Below, piece by piece: positions 7,495-16,224 of a DNA stretch of 35,173 bases. Below the pieces are notes generated by a model, which searched no databases, was not told the origin of the DNA, and saw only the letters and a list, made by a program, of their open reading frames with translations. A program made the position numbers and the translations under genes. Location: positions 1 through 35,173 of the forward strand of contig NZ_JARXAI010000004.1 in NCBI RefSeq assembly GCF_029865925.1, given 5' to 3'. Each line of letters starts with the position of its first letter. The first letter of the stretch is position 1. The stretch is from Sphingorhabdus sp. (GTDB lineage: Bacteria > Pseudomonadota > Alphaproteobacteria > Sphingomonadales > Sphingomonadaceae).

Positions 7495-9069
7495 ATGGAA
7501 GCTGATGTTCTAATCATTGGATCCGGGGCGGCCGGTTTGACGGCTGCGTTGCAATTGGCAACTTCGCGCAAAGTTGTGGTGTTGGCGAAGGGTTCGATTT
7601 CTGATGGTGCGACGGCTTGGGCGCAGGGCGGGATTGCCGCTGTGCTTGAACCCGGCGACAATTTTGCCAACCATATCGAAGACACGATGGTTGCAGGGGC
7701 TGGGCTTAACAACCGCGCGACTGTCGAATTTGTGGTGGAAAATGCACCAGTTGCGATTGAGCGGTTAGCCAAGCTTGGCGTGCCGTTCAACCTTGAGGGC
7801 AATGACTGGCATCTAACGCGCGAAGGCGGGCATAGCCATCGGCGGATCGTCCATGTCGACGATGCCACTGGCTGGGCAGTGCAGCAAGCGCTTGAGACTG
7901 CCGCCAGAGCACATCCAAATATCATCCTGGTGCCCGACATGGTTGCGGTTGACCTGATTTCTGGCCGACATCAGGAACGGTTTTCAACGTCCGGTCGAAT
8001 CCACGGCGCCTATGCGCTGAACCGCAAGACGGGGCAGGTGGAGACCTTCACCGCGCGCGCCACGATCCTTGCAAGCGGCGGCGCAGGCCGGGCATATCTA
8101 TATTCCACGGCCCCGCGTGGCGCGACCGGAGATGGCATCGCCATGGCGTGGCGTGCAGGCTGTCGTGTATCGAATATGGAATTCATGCAGTTCCACCCGA
8201 CCTGCCTCTACAATCTTGAGGTCAAGAATTTCCTTATCACCGAAGCTGTGCGTGGTGAGGGCGGCATACTGAAGAACCCAAAAACCGGGCATCGCTACAT
8301 GCCTGATTATGACGAACGCGCCGAGCTTGCGCCGCGTGATATTATCGCGCGCGCTAATGATGCCGAGATCAAGCGCGATGGTCTGGATTATGTCCATCTG
8401 GATATCAGCCACAAGCCACCCGAATTTGTAAAAACGCATTTCCCGAACATCTACGAAAAGCTGCTTGGGCTTGGCATCGACATCACGCGGGAGCCAATCC
8501 CAGTCGTACCAGCGCAGCATTATACCTGCGGCGGCGTGCTTGTGGATATAGACGGTCGAACCGACGCGCCAGGCCTCTATGCCGCAGGCGAAGTGATGCA
8601 AAGCGGGTTGCACGGTGCGAACCGTCTGGCGTCGAATTCATTGCTGGAATGCTTCGTCTTTGGCGATGCCTGTGCCCGGCATATCGAGGCGCATTGGGAC
8701 AGCCTGCCACCACCGCCCCCCATACAGCACTGGGATGCAAGCCGGGTTACCGACAGCGACGAGGAGGTTGTGATCGCGCAGTGTTGGCGCGAGATCCGCC
8801 AGTTTATGTGGAACTTCGTCGGCATCGTGCGCACTACGAAACGGCTCGAGCGGGCGCAGCACCGCATTGACCTGTTGCGCAGTGAGGTCGGCGATTATTA
8901 CAGCCATTTCAGAGTCACCCCTGACCTTATCGAGCTTCGAAACCTCGTTGAGGTCGCCGCACTCATCATCCGTTCCGCTCTCTCGCGGCATGAGAGCAGG
9001 GGGTTGCACTTCACGCTGGATTATCCAGTGATGGCGACCACGGCGATCGATACGATTTTGGTACCGTAA
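7495..9069 (+). CDS. nadB: L-aspartate oxidase
   Basis: FAD enzyme oxidising L-aspartate to iminoaspartate, the first step of de novo NAD synthesis. Seen: 524 residues, near the E. coli length. The N-terminal dinucleotide fold is DVLIIGSGAAGLTAAL (4-19). ATAWAQGGIAAV, the active-site region MEFMQFHPTCLY, and RGEGGIL follow. AQHYTCGGVLVD and LHGANRLASNSLLE occur near residues 340-385. These elements are shared with succinate dehydrogenase flavoproteins, but the gene stands alone with no sdhB and the length and AQHYTCGGV segment favour NadB. The ATG follows directly on the stop of the ABC ATPase gene. nadA and nadC are not in the window. Confidence 0.94.
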   Translation: MEADVLIIGSGAAGLTAALQLATSRKVVVLAKGSISDGATAWAQGGIAAVLEPGDNFANHIEDTMVAGAGLNNRATVEFVVENAPVAIERLAKLGVPFNLEGNDWHLTREGGHSHRRIVHVDDATGWAVQQALETAARAHPNIILVPDMVAVDLISGRHQERFSTSGRIHGAYALNRKTGQVETFTARATILASGGAGRAYLYSTAPRGATGDGIAMAWRAGCRVSNMEFMQFHPTCLYNLEVKNFLITEAVRGEGGILKNPKTGHRYMPDYDERAELAPRDIIARANDAEIKRDGLDYVHLDISHKPPEFVKTHFPNIYEKLLGLGIDITREPIPVVPAQHYTCGGVLVDIDGRTDAPGLYAAGEVMQSGLHGANRLASNSLLECFVFGDACARHIEAHWDSLPPPPPIQHWDASRVTDSDEEVVIAQCWREIRQFMWNFVGIVRTTKRLERAQHRIDLLRSEVGDYYSHFRVTPDLIELRNLVEVAALIIRSALSRHESRGLHFTLDYPVMATTAIDTILVP

Positions 9070-9135
9070 GCACAAAACACTTTCCTACAGATACCAACAT
9101 CAGGCAGAGTCGATTCTGGATGATTGGAGGGTGTT

Positions 9136-10377
9136 ATGACGGTTCAAAATAGCGTTTTGGCTTTTACCTTACGCAGTTTTTTGCAGGTGTCTTTCTTGGC
9201 ATTGTTGGGCGCGCTTGCTGCGCCTGCCATGGCGGCAACGCCTGAAGAGACTGCGCGTCAGGTGTTGGCGAAGTCCCCCATCATTGACGGTCATAACGAT
9301 ACGCCGCACCAGATTGCGGAAGTGTTTGATCGCGATTTTTCCAAATTTGACCTGAACGCCTTGCCTGCCGATGGTTTGGCAAAAACGCATACGGATATCC
9401 GCGCCGCACGGGCAGGTTTTCTTGGGGGTCAATTCTGGTCTGTCTATGTCGATGCGGCTTTGCCTAAGCATGAGGCTGTGACGCGCACCATTCAGCAAAT
9501 TGACGTCGTGCGGCAGATGATAGCGCGTTATCCCGATAGCTTTGCCTATGCATCAACGGCGGCCGAGGTTGAGGCCGCAATGAAAGCTGGCAAAATTGCT
9601 TCGCTTATCGGCATGGAAGGCGGCCATTCGATTGGCGACTCGTTAGGAATTCTTCGTCAGACTTACGCGCTTGGCGCGCGGTATATGACCATCACGCACA
9701 GCCTGACCACCGATTGGGCGGATAGCGCCACCGATGCGCCCAAGCATGACGGATTGGCGCCCTTTGGTTTTGAAGTGCTCGCCGAAATGAACCGGCTGGG
9801 GATGATTGTCGACATCAGCCATGTGTCCGAGGCCACGATGCAAGATGTTTTGGACAAGACCACAGCGCCGGTGCTCTTCACGCACAGCAATGCGCGCGCC
9901 ATCACGCCGCACCCGCGCAACGTGCCTGATTCGGTACTTCGCCGCCTTCCGCAAAATGGCGGCGTGGTGATGGTAACCTTCGTGCCCGGATTTACATCGG
10001 CCGAACGGCGGGAGTGGGAATATCAACGCTCGGCTGTCGCTGGTCGCGCCAAGACCGAGTTCTCAGGCAATCCTGCCGGCGAAAAAGCCTCCGTTGATGC
10101 ATGGATTGCTGCACACCCGCAGCCCAAGGCAACACTTGCGCAAGTTGCCGACCATATTGACCATATCCGCAAAGTCGCTGGCATCGACCATATCGGCATT
10201 GGCGGTGATTTCGGCGGCGTAGATGAATTACCTGTTGGCCTAGAGAATGTGTCCACATATCCCGCGTTGTTCGCCGAACTCGTCCGCCGTGGCTATTCGA
10301 AAGCCGACCTCGCCAAAATCGCGCAAGGCAATGTCCTGCGCGTCATGCGTGGTGTCGAAAAGGCAGCGGAAAAATAA
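9136..10377 (+). CDS. Exported membrane dipeptidase (M19 family)
   Basis: Zinc dipeptidase of the renal dipeptidase family, cleaving dipeptides, probably in the periplasm. Seen: 413 residues. There is a signal peptide with a hydrophobic core at about 17-29 and a likely cleavage after APAMA (Ala33). The HND metal motif (His53, Asp55) is in IIDGHNDTPHQ. Next come the bridging-Glu segment GMEGGHSIGD, ITHSLTTDWADS, DISHVSE, and FTHSNARAITPHPRN, a standard order for M19. The C-terminal part has HIGIGGDFGG. I chose the ATG at 9136 with GGAGG 5 nt upstream, rather than the TTG at 9124. The next gene converges with only 2 nt between stops. Confidence 0.93.
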   Translation: MTVQNSVLAFTLRSFLQVSFLALLGALAAPAMAATPEETARQVLAKSPIIDGHNDTPHQIAEVFDRDFSKFDLNALPADGLAKTHTDIRAARAGFLGGQFWSVYVDAALPKHEAVTRTIQQIDVVRQMIARYPDSFAYASTAAEVEAAMKAGKIASLIGMEGGHSIGDSLGILRQTYALGARYMTITHSLTTDWADSATDAPKHDGLAPFGFEVLAEMNRLGMIVDISHVSEATMQDVLDKTTAPVLFTHSNARAITPHPRNVPDSVLRRLPQNGGVVMVTFVPGFTSAERREWEYQRSAVAGRAKTEFSGNPAGEKASVDAWIAAHPQPKATLAQVADHIDHIRKVAGIDHIGIGGDFGGVDELPVGLENVSTYPALFAELVRRGYSKADLAKIAQGNVLRVMRGVEKAAEK

Positions 10378-10379
10378 TT

Positions 10380-11585
10380 CTATGCGGCAAAGCCCTCGGC
10401 CAGATAACGTTCTGCGATGGCGGCATGCAGCGCCGCTCCTTTGGCCATGACGCTGTCGTCCAATATCATTCGGTTGGAGTGTAGCCCGCAACAGGACCGC
10501 CAGTCGTCGCCTTCGTGGGATGCGCCCAAGAAGAACATGGCGCCGGGGACTTTTTCGAGGACATAGGCAAAGTCCTCGGCACCCATGATGGGTGTATCAA
10601 GCGTGATCCAGCTTTCCGCGCCGAACATAGTTTCAACCACAGTTTTGCCGAATTGGACGGCGCGGTCGTCGCAGAAGGTGACGGGGAAGCCCTGTTCAAT
10701 ATGCACTTCCGCGCTACAGCCATGCGCAGCGGCGATTCCCGGGGCGAGGCGGTGCAGTTCTTCGGCCGCCCGCGCGCGCGACTGCGGCGACAATGTACGG
10801 ATCGTGCCAAGCAAATGCGCTGTTTCGGGAATGATATTGTTCGTCGTGCCCGCCGAGATTTTGGCGATGGTGATCACTGCAGGATTGAACACTGAAATCT
10901 TGCGCGTCACCATTGTCTGGATTGCCGAAACGATTTCGCAGGCAACGGGGATGGGGTCGATGGCGTCATGCGGCATTGAAGCGTGGCCGCCCGCACCCTT
11001 GACCGTGATGGTTAGCACGTCGGATGAAGCCAATAACGGCCCGCTCCGGCCGCTGAACACACCGCGCGGCGCGTTGGGCATGATGTGCAAGGCAAATGCC
11101 GCATCGGGGAGGGGATCAATCAGGCCATCGTCAAGCATGAAGCGCGCGCCATGATGGCCTTCTTCACCAGGTTGAAACATGAACTGGACGGTGCCTGCAA
11201 GTTGCTCACGCTTGGCACATAGCATCTTGGCTGCACCCACCAGCATTGCGACATGGGTGTCATGCCCGCAGGCATGCATCGCGCCGTCGGTCAGCGAGCT
11301 ATACTCTAGTCCTGTATCCTCGTGCAGCGGCAGCGCATCCATATCGCCGCGCAGCAACACGGTGCGGCCGTTGGCAGGGCCTTTGAGGGTTGCAATCAAA
11401 CCCGTTGTCGATAGCCCTTCCCGAAACTCAAGCGGAAGGCCGGCAAGTGCAGCCTTAATTTTTGCGAGCGTCTTGGGGTTCTGCAGACCCAATTCGGGTT
11501 CTGCATGAATGGCCCGCCGCAGGTCGACAAGGTCGGGAAGAATGTGTTCGGCGTCATCGCGCCAGTCAGTGCTGATTAAGTCCAT
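10380..11585 (-). CDS. M20 family amidohydrolase (N-acyl amino acid / hippurate hydrolase type)
   Basis: Metal-dependent enzyme that removes acyl groups from amino acids or related amides; the exact substrate is not readable. Seen: 401 residues with RRAIHAEPELG (23-33), LLRGDMDALP (77-86), HACGHDTH (104-111, with metal ligands Cys106 and His108), QPGEEGHHGAR (138-148) and a late LHSNR segment that supplies the last ligand. The HACGHDTH and PGEEG motifs define the M20D subgroup. No signal peptide, so cytoplasmic. It is convergent with the exported dipeptidase gene; both could serve peptide or acyl-amino-acid scavenging, but that pairing is inference. The CDS ends only 2 nt from the dipeptidase stop. 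Confidence 0.92.
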   Translation of the reverse strand: MDLISTDWRDDAEHILPDLVDLRRAIHAEPELGLQNPKTLAKIKAALAGLPLEFREGLSTTGLIATLKGPANGRTVLLRGDMDALPLHEDTGLEYSSLTDGAMHACGHDTHVAMLVGAAKMLCAKREQLAGTVQFMFQPGEEGHHGARFMLDDGLIDPLPDAAFALHIMPNAPRGVFSGRSGPLLASSDVLTITVKGAGGHASMPHDAIDPIPVACEIVSAIQTMVTRKISVFNPAVITIAKISAGTTNNIIPETAHLLGTIRTLSPQSRARAAEELHRLAPGIAAAHGCSAEVHIEQGFPVTFCDDRAVQFGKTVVETMFGAESWITLDTPIMGAEDFAYVLEKVPGAMFFLGASHEGDDWRSCCGLHSNRMILDDSVMAKGAALHAAIAERYLAEGFAA

Positions 11586-11625
11586 GACCTATCTAGCACC
11601 AGCCTGACGCGACCGACAACAGTCT

Positions 11626-13113
11626 TTAGTCCTCTAAGCGTACGGTCACATATTGCGTGGCTGCCCCGCGCCGTTTGACGCCAAGCAAGATCGCCCCGCG
11701 ACCTGCGGCCTGCGCTTCCTTCACGGCGGTTGCGAGACCAGCGGCTGTGGTAACAGGTTTGTAATTGGCCGAGACGATTACATCGCCGCGACGCAAACCA
11801 ACCTGCGCAGCTGTGCCTGCGCCGGGAACGTCGACAACGATGCCTTTGACATCAGCGGTCATACCGAGCGCCCGCGCTATTTCCGCGTCGAGCGGAATGA
11901 CGCTGAGGCCAAGCTTGTCACGGATGACCTTGGAATCGGGCGTATCGGTTTGTTTGTCGAAGTCCTTGTTTTCTTCCGGATTGAAGTTGCTTTGGGCGAG
12001 CTTTTCCTCCGGAGGACGTGCGCCGATAGTTGCAGTCAGCTTCAACGGCTTGCCTTCGCGCAAGATGTCGAGCGGAATTCGTGTGCCAGGTTTAATGTTG
12101 GCCACGATGTAAGACAGGGTGGCTTCGGGGGTCACTTCGCGGCTGTCGACGCGCAAGACGATGTCGCCTTCCTTAAGACCAGCCTTATCAGCGCCCTCGC
12201 CAGCGACAACGCGTGCGACGAATTCACCGCGATTTTTTTCAAGGCCAAGCGCATCGGCAAGATCTTCGCTGACGGGGGTGATGCTGATACCGAGATAGCC
12301 GCGTTCCGGACGGACGCCCTTTTTCAACGATTCAATCACCGGAATGGCTTCATCAGCAGGAATAGCAAAGCCAACGCCGATATTGGCACCTACTGGCGAA
12401 ATTAGGCGGTTGTTGATGCCGACAACTTCACCCTTCAGGTTAAACAAAGGTCCGCCGGAGTTACCCGGGTTAATCGCGGTGTCCGTTTGAATGAATCGGT
12501 CATACGCCCCACCGGCGCCGATGTTGCGCTGAAGCGCAGAAATAATTCCCGCAGTTACCGTGTTGCCCAAACCAAGGGGGTTACCGATGGCGATGACCCA
12601 GTCACCAACGCGGCTTTTTTTGGAATCTGCCATTTTGACAAAGGGCAGTCCAGTTGCGCGGATTTTCAGCAAGGCCACATCCGAAGATGGGTCGCGGCCA
12701 ACGATTTCGGCCTCATATTCTTTGCCATCGAACAAAGTGACCGTGACGCGGTCAACGGCGTCACCAGCCGGGCCCCCGACGATTACGTGGTTGTTGGTCA
12801 CGATATAACCGTCGCTTGAAATCAGAAAGCCCGATCCGCCACTGGCCTGCTCTTGCGTCACTGGCCGGCGTTCGCCGGTCAACGGGTTGAGGCTGGTGGC
12901 TACCTGCACCTTTTGACGCGTGGCGATGTTGACAACGGCTGGCTGCAACTGCGCTGCGAGGTCTGCAAAGGTTGCCGGTGCCCCGCCGGGTGCAAGATTG
13001 GCCTGTTCTGAAACGGCAAGGCCAGTCTGTGCGGTGACAGGGTTGTCATTAACCAGAGCGACTGTGCTGCCCGCCATCAAGAGCGCGGTGGTAACTGCAT
13101 AAGCGTAACGCAC
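11626..13113 (-). CDS. DegP/HtrA-type periplasmic serine protease (Do family)
   Basis: Periplasmic protease and chaperone that removes misfolded envelope proteins. Seen: 495 residues with an N-terminal signal peptide (hydrophobic 5-20). The trypsin-like domain has the triad His109 (TNNHVI), Asp145 (SSDVALLKI) and Ser219 (NPGNSGGPL). Two PDZ domains follow, at about 275-370 and 395-490 (RGYLGISITPV and the GLRRGDVIVSAN region). The start codon is GTG at 13113; the next in-frame ATG falls inside the signal peptide. AAGGGA lies about 10 nt upstream. It follows hflC by 104 bp in the same direction, an hflK-hflC-degP order common in alphaproteobacteria, so it may be co-transcribed or have its own promoter in that spacer. 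Confidence 0.94.
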   Translation of the reverse strand: MRYAYAVTTALLMAGSTVALVNDNPVTAQTGLAVSEQANLAPGGAPATFADLAAQLQPAVVNIATRQKVQVATSLNPLTGERRPVTQEQASGGSGFLISSDGYIVTNNHVIVGGPAGDAVDRVTVTLFDGKEYEAEIVGRDPSSDVALLKIRATGLPFVKMADSKKSRVGDWVIAIGNPLGLGNTVTAGIISALQRNIGAGGAYDRFIQTDTAINPGNSGGPLFNLKGEVVGINNRLISPVGANIGVGFAIPADEAIPVIESLKKGVRPERGYLGISITPVSEDLADALGLEKNRGEFVARVVAGEGADKAGLKEGDIVLRVDSREVTPEATLSYIVANIKPGTRIPLDILREGKPLKLTATIGARPPEEKLAQSNFNPEENKDFDKQTDTPDSKVIRDKLGLSVIPLDAEIARALGMTADVKGIVVDVPGAGTAAQVGLRRGDVIVSANYKPVTTAAGLATAVKEAQAAGRGAILLGVKRRGAATQYVTVRLED

Positions 13114-13217
13114 GGATATAATTCCCTTCGTCTATTCAATGGGCAATTGGCCCGAAAATCAGCCCTTCGATGGCGTGGCAAAGCTTAACGCCAATTGAAT
13201 GGATGTCCTAATATCTA

Positions 13218-14063
13218 CTAACGTCCGTTACGGAATTTCTCCAGATACGCATTTTGCGGTGACAATATAATGTTGCTTGAACCTTCGCCATTTTGGAACG
13301 TCTGACGATAGCTCTGCATTGCGCGATAGAAATCATAGAATCCTGGGTCCTTGCCATAGCTTATCGCGTAGATGCGGGCGGCCTCTGACTCGGCGTCAGC
13401 GCGGATGATCTGCGCTTCCTTCTGGCCCTCGGCGTCGATGGCGATGGCTTCCTGATTTCGGGCGCTTCGCATGCGGTTGTAGGCCGACTGCAAAGTTGCT
13501 GCGGGCAAATCGGCACGTTTGATGCGGACATCAATAACCTCTGCGCCATATTTGCTGGCTTCGCGGTTCAACGCGGTCTGGATATTTTCCATAACTTCAC
13601 CGCGTTCGGCGCTCAGCAATGCTACAAAAGTGCGCTTACCCAGCTCGTTGCGCAGCGACGATCCTAAAATCGTGCGCAACTGGTCCCGCAAACGATCTTC
13701 GGTACGAATTGTCCGATACATTTGCGCAGGCTTGGTAATACGAAAGCGCGCAAACGCATCCACCTGAAGTCGTAATTGGTCGGTAGACAGCACTTCTTGC
13801 TGCTCCATCTCAACGCTCAACACGCGCTTGTCGATGATCTGGATTTGTTCAACCAACGGGATGCGGAAGGTGAGCCCGGCGCGCGTTTCGCCAAATTGTT
13901 CACCCGTTTTGTAGGGGTTTACGATCCGATCAACCTTACCATAGCTGCTGATGATGGCCTGCTGCGTTTCGGGCACTACATTAATGGACATGCTCATAAG
14001 GATGAGCGCGGCGATTACGGATAATGCGAGGTACATTGGGTTTCGCAGGAATGTGCTAATCAT
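13218..14063 (-). CDS. hflC: Protease modulator HflC
   Basis: SPFH/prohibitin-family inner-membrane protein that forms a cage with HflK around the FtsH protease. Seen: 281 residues. There is one N-terminal membrane segment (about 11-27) and then the SPFH domain (QQAIISSYGKVDRI, GLTFRIPLVEQI, RVLSVEMEQQEV). A long Ala/Glu-rich helix (EAIAIDAEGQKEAQ, RADAESEAARI) ends in the conserved YAISYGKDPGFYDFYRAMQ. The last element is typical of HflC. The ATG overlaps the hflK stop by 4 nt (ATGA), indicating coupling and a 1:1 complex. A DegP-type protease gene follows downstream. Confidence 0.96.
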   Translation of the reverse strand: MISTFLRNPMYLALSVIAALILMSMSINVVPETQQAIISSYGKVDRIVNPYKTGEQFGETRAGLTFRIPLVEQIQIIDKRVLSVEMEQQEVLSTDQLRLQVDAFARFRITKPAQMYRTIRTEDRLRDQLRTILGSSLRNELGKRTFVALLSAERGEVMENIQTALNREASKYGAEVIDVRIKRADLPAATLQSAYNRMRSARNQEAIAIDAEGQKEAQIIRADAESEAARIYAISYGKDPGFYDFYRAMQSYRQTFQNGEGSSNIILSPQNAYLEKFRNGR

Positions 14064-15178
14064 TGCTTGTTCCCTGTCACGACTACGGGCTCGGTTTTTT
14101 GAGCCGCCTTTTTCTGGAATTCTGGAAGTGGGAGATAAGTATTCACACCGCCGGTCTCTACGATCGTTTTGTCAACCTTGCCCAGCACCTGTTCCATGGT
14201 TTCATAATATAGACGGCGCTTAGTGACCTCAGGCGCCTGTTTATATTGCACATAGATTTTGTCGAACTCCGCAGTTTCACCCAACGCAAGTTCGGTTACC
14301 CGGCTTGCATACGCGCGGGCATCGTTGAGATAACTTTCGCGGCGTTGCTGCGCAGCGTTCACTTCACGGAACGCGTCGGTTACTTCGGGTGGAGGATCCG
14401 ACTGGCGTATGGAGATGCTCTGGATCAAAACGCCGGCCCGATATTCGTCAAGCACTTGCTGCATCCGGCGGCGCACTTCAAGCTCAATTGCACCCCGGCC
14501 AGGGCCGATAGCTTGCGTCAGGTCATAATTGGCCACCGAAGCACGCATAGCGCTCTCCGCGACCTCTTTTACGGTGCCGTCGGGATTGTCGAGTTGGAAC
14601 AGATACAGCGATGGATTTTTGATCGACCACCGCACATCATACGCCATGTCGATGATACTCTGATCCTTCGATAGAACCAGATTTTCGCTGCTTGGCTTGG
14701 GCGACCCGATCGAAGTCGTCTGGATCTGTTTTGTGTCGATCTTTGTTATGTTTTCGAACGGTGCGGGTAGGGTAAACTGGATGCCCGGCTGAACTGTGCG
14801 CGCATATTTGCCCAGTTGCATGACAACACCCTCTTGCTCCGGACCAATTCGGTGGATGCTTGTCCACACAAGCCACAGCGCAAGAAAGGCGCCGATGATG
14901 AGGGGAAACCAGCTTTTGCCGTTGGGACGTTTGGGTAAGCCGCCAAATCCAGCGCCTTTCCCGCGCAGCATTTCTTCGAGCGAAGGACCACGTCCGCGCG
15001 TGCGCGCGGCCGGGTCGGGTGTTGGATCCCATGGGTTGACGGGATCTTGTTTTGATTCACCGCCGCGTCCGCTTGGATCGCTAGTCGTTCCAATATCCGT
15101 AGGATCTGATGAATCCCACGGTCCTTTGCCATTTGTTGCCAAAATTACCGTTCCCTGATCGTCAATTTTCTTGCTCAT
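14060..15178 (-). CDS. hflK: FtsH protease activity modulator HflK
   Basis: Partner of HflC in the membrane cage that restrains FtsH. Seen: 372 residues. A Gly/Pro/Asp-rich cytoplasmic N-terminus (1-88) precedes one membrane segment (about 89-107, SWFPLIIGAFLALWLVW). The SPFH domain follows (GPEQEGVVMQLGKY, QPGIQFTLPAP), with DMAYDVRWSIKNP, IGPGRGAIELEVRRRMQ and a C-terminal KKAAQKTEP tail. The N-terminal low-complexity region is usual for HflK. First gene of hflK-hflC; the divergent mrp gene starts 71 bp away, and this short AT-rich spacer must hold both promoters. Confidence 0.96.
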   Translation of the reverse strand: MSKKIDDQGTVILATNGKGPWDSSDPTDIGTTSDPSGRGGESKQDPVNPWDPTPDPAARTRGRGPSLEEMLRGKGAGFGGLPKRPNGKSWFPLIIGAFLALWLVWTSIHRIGPEQEGVVMQLGKYARTVQPGIQFTLPAPFENITKIDTKQIQTTSIGSPKPSSENLVLSKDQSIIDMAYDVRWSIKNPSLYLFQLDNPDGTVKEVAESAMRASVANYDLTQAIGPGRGAIELEVRRRMQQVLDEYRAGVLIQSISIRQSDPPPEVTDAFREVNAAQQRRESYLNDARAYASRVTELALGETAEFDKIYVQYKQAPEVTKRRLYYETMEQVLGKVDKTIVETGGVNTYLPLPEFQKKAAQKTEPVVVTGNKQ

Positions 15179-15249
15179 AAAATATATATGGGAATGGTTT
15201 TTCAGAAAAACAGTGTCAATCCCGCAATTCTGAATCTATTCGGCAAGAC

Positions 15250-16224
15250 ATGACAAATTTCAACACTTTTTCTGATGCCATAATGGCCGTTGTGGGAAGT
15301 CGCGCAAGCGGCTTGAAGGTCGCTGACGATGCGGTTTCGTTGATGCTGGACGTCTCCGGCCTAAGTGAGGAACAGCGCGCTGAAATTGAAACCGAGGTCC
15401 GTGCGGCAGTCGAAAAAGTCGGCGCGCGGTCAGTGCGCATTATGTTGACCGCTGAACGCATCGTGCCGCGCCTCATCGCGGTCGCCAGCGGTAAGGGCGG
15501 GGTGGGCAAATCAACACTGTCAACAAACCTTGCCATCGCCATGGCGCGGACAGGGCGGTCGGTGGGGCTGGTTGACGCGGATATCTATGGTCCATCTCAG
15601 GCAAGGCTGATGGGTGTAGAGGGCGTTAAACCTGAGGCCGACGGTAAAATTATGATACCCGTCATGGGGGCCGGCGGCGTTCCTTTTCTTTCAATGGGGC
15701 AGTTGGTCAGTCCAGGACAGGCTATTGCCTGGCGCGGCCCAATGGCGGGCACTGCGCTGTCCCAGCTTGTCGATGCAAAATGGGGCGCGGTGCGCGATAT
15801 TATCGTTGATATGCCGCCTGGTACCGGTGACATTCAATTGTCTATGGTCCAAAAGCACAAGCCTGTGGGGGCAGTCATCATTTCTACGCCGCAAGACTTG
15901 GCGCTCATGGACGCAATGCGAGCAATCAGCTTTTTCGAATCGGCTAAAGTACCTATCATCGGTTTGGTCGAAAACATGGCCGGATATTTGTGCCCGCATT
16001 GCGGTGAAATGAGCGATCCTTTTGGTTCGGGTGGCGCGGAGGCAGCGGCTAAGGAATTGGGCATCCCCTTTTTGGGGCGCATCCCGCTCGACATCAATAT
16101 ACGGATAGAAAGCGACGCCGGAACACCGCCAGCGTTGGGTGAAGGACCAATCAGCGATGCCTATTCCGCGATCGCGCAGCGTGTCGCAACGTGGATTGAT
16201 TCGCCGAAAGATACCGTTGCATGA
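15250..16224 (+). CDS. apbC: Mrp/NBP35 family iron-sulfur cluster carrier ATPase
   Basis: P-loop protein that binds and hands over Fe-S clusters to client proteins. Seen: 324 residues. An N-terminal DUF59/MIP18-like region (1-70) is followed by the deviant Walker A GKGGVGKST (81-89), the DADIYGPSQ switch (110-118), DMPPGTGDIQL (188-198), and the cluster-binding CPHC (Cys248 to Cys251) in ENMAGYLCPHCGE. All are diagnostic for the ApbC/Mrp branch. Its stop overlaps the start of a molybdenum-oxidoreductase gene (ATGA), and hemH overlaps next. Both kinds of downstream protein can depend on Fe-S clusters, so a functional link is possible but not shown. Confidence 0.95.
   Translation: MTNFNTFSDAIMAVVGSRASGLKVADDAVSLMLDVSGLSEEQRAEIETEVRAAVEKVGARSVRIMLTAERIVPRLIAVASGKGGVGKSTLSTNLAIAMARTGRSVGLVDADIYGPSQARLMGVEGVKPEADGKIMIPVMGAGGVPFLSMGQLVSPGQAIAWRGPMAGTALSQLVDAKWGAVRDIIVDMPPGTGDIQLSMVQKHKPVGAVIISTPQDLALMDAMRAISFFESAKVPIIGLVENMAGYLCPHCGEMSDPFGSGGAEAAAKELGIPFLGRIPLDINIRIESDAGTPPALGEGPISDAYSAIAQRVATWIDSPKDTVA

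Noticed and set aside
11653-12405. Plus-strand reading frame opposite the DegP-type protease
   Set aside because: Antisense to a gene with an intact catalytic triad and two PDZ domains.
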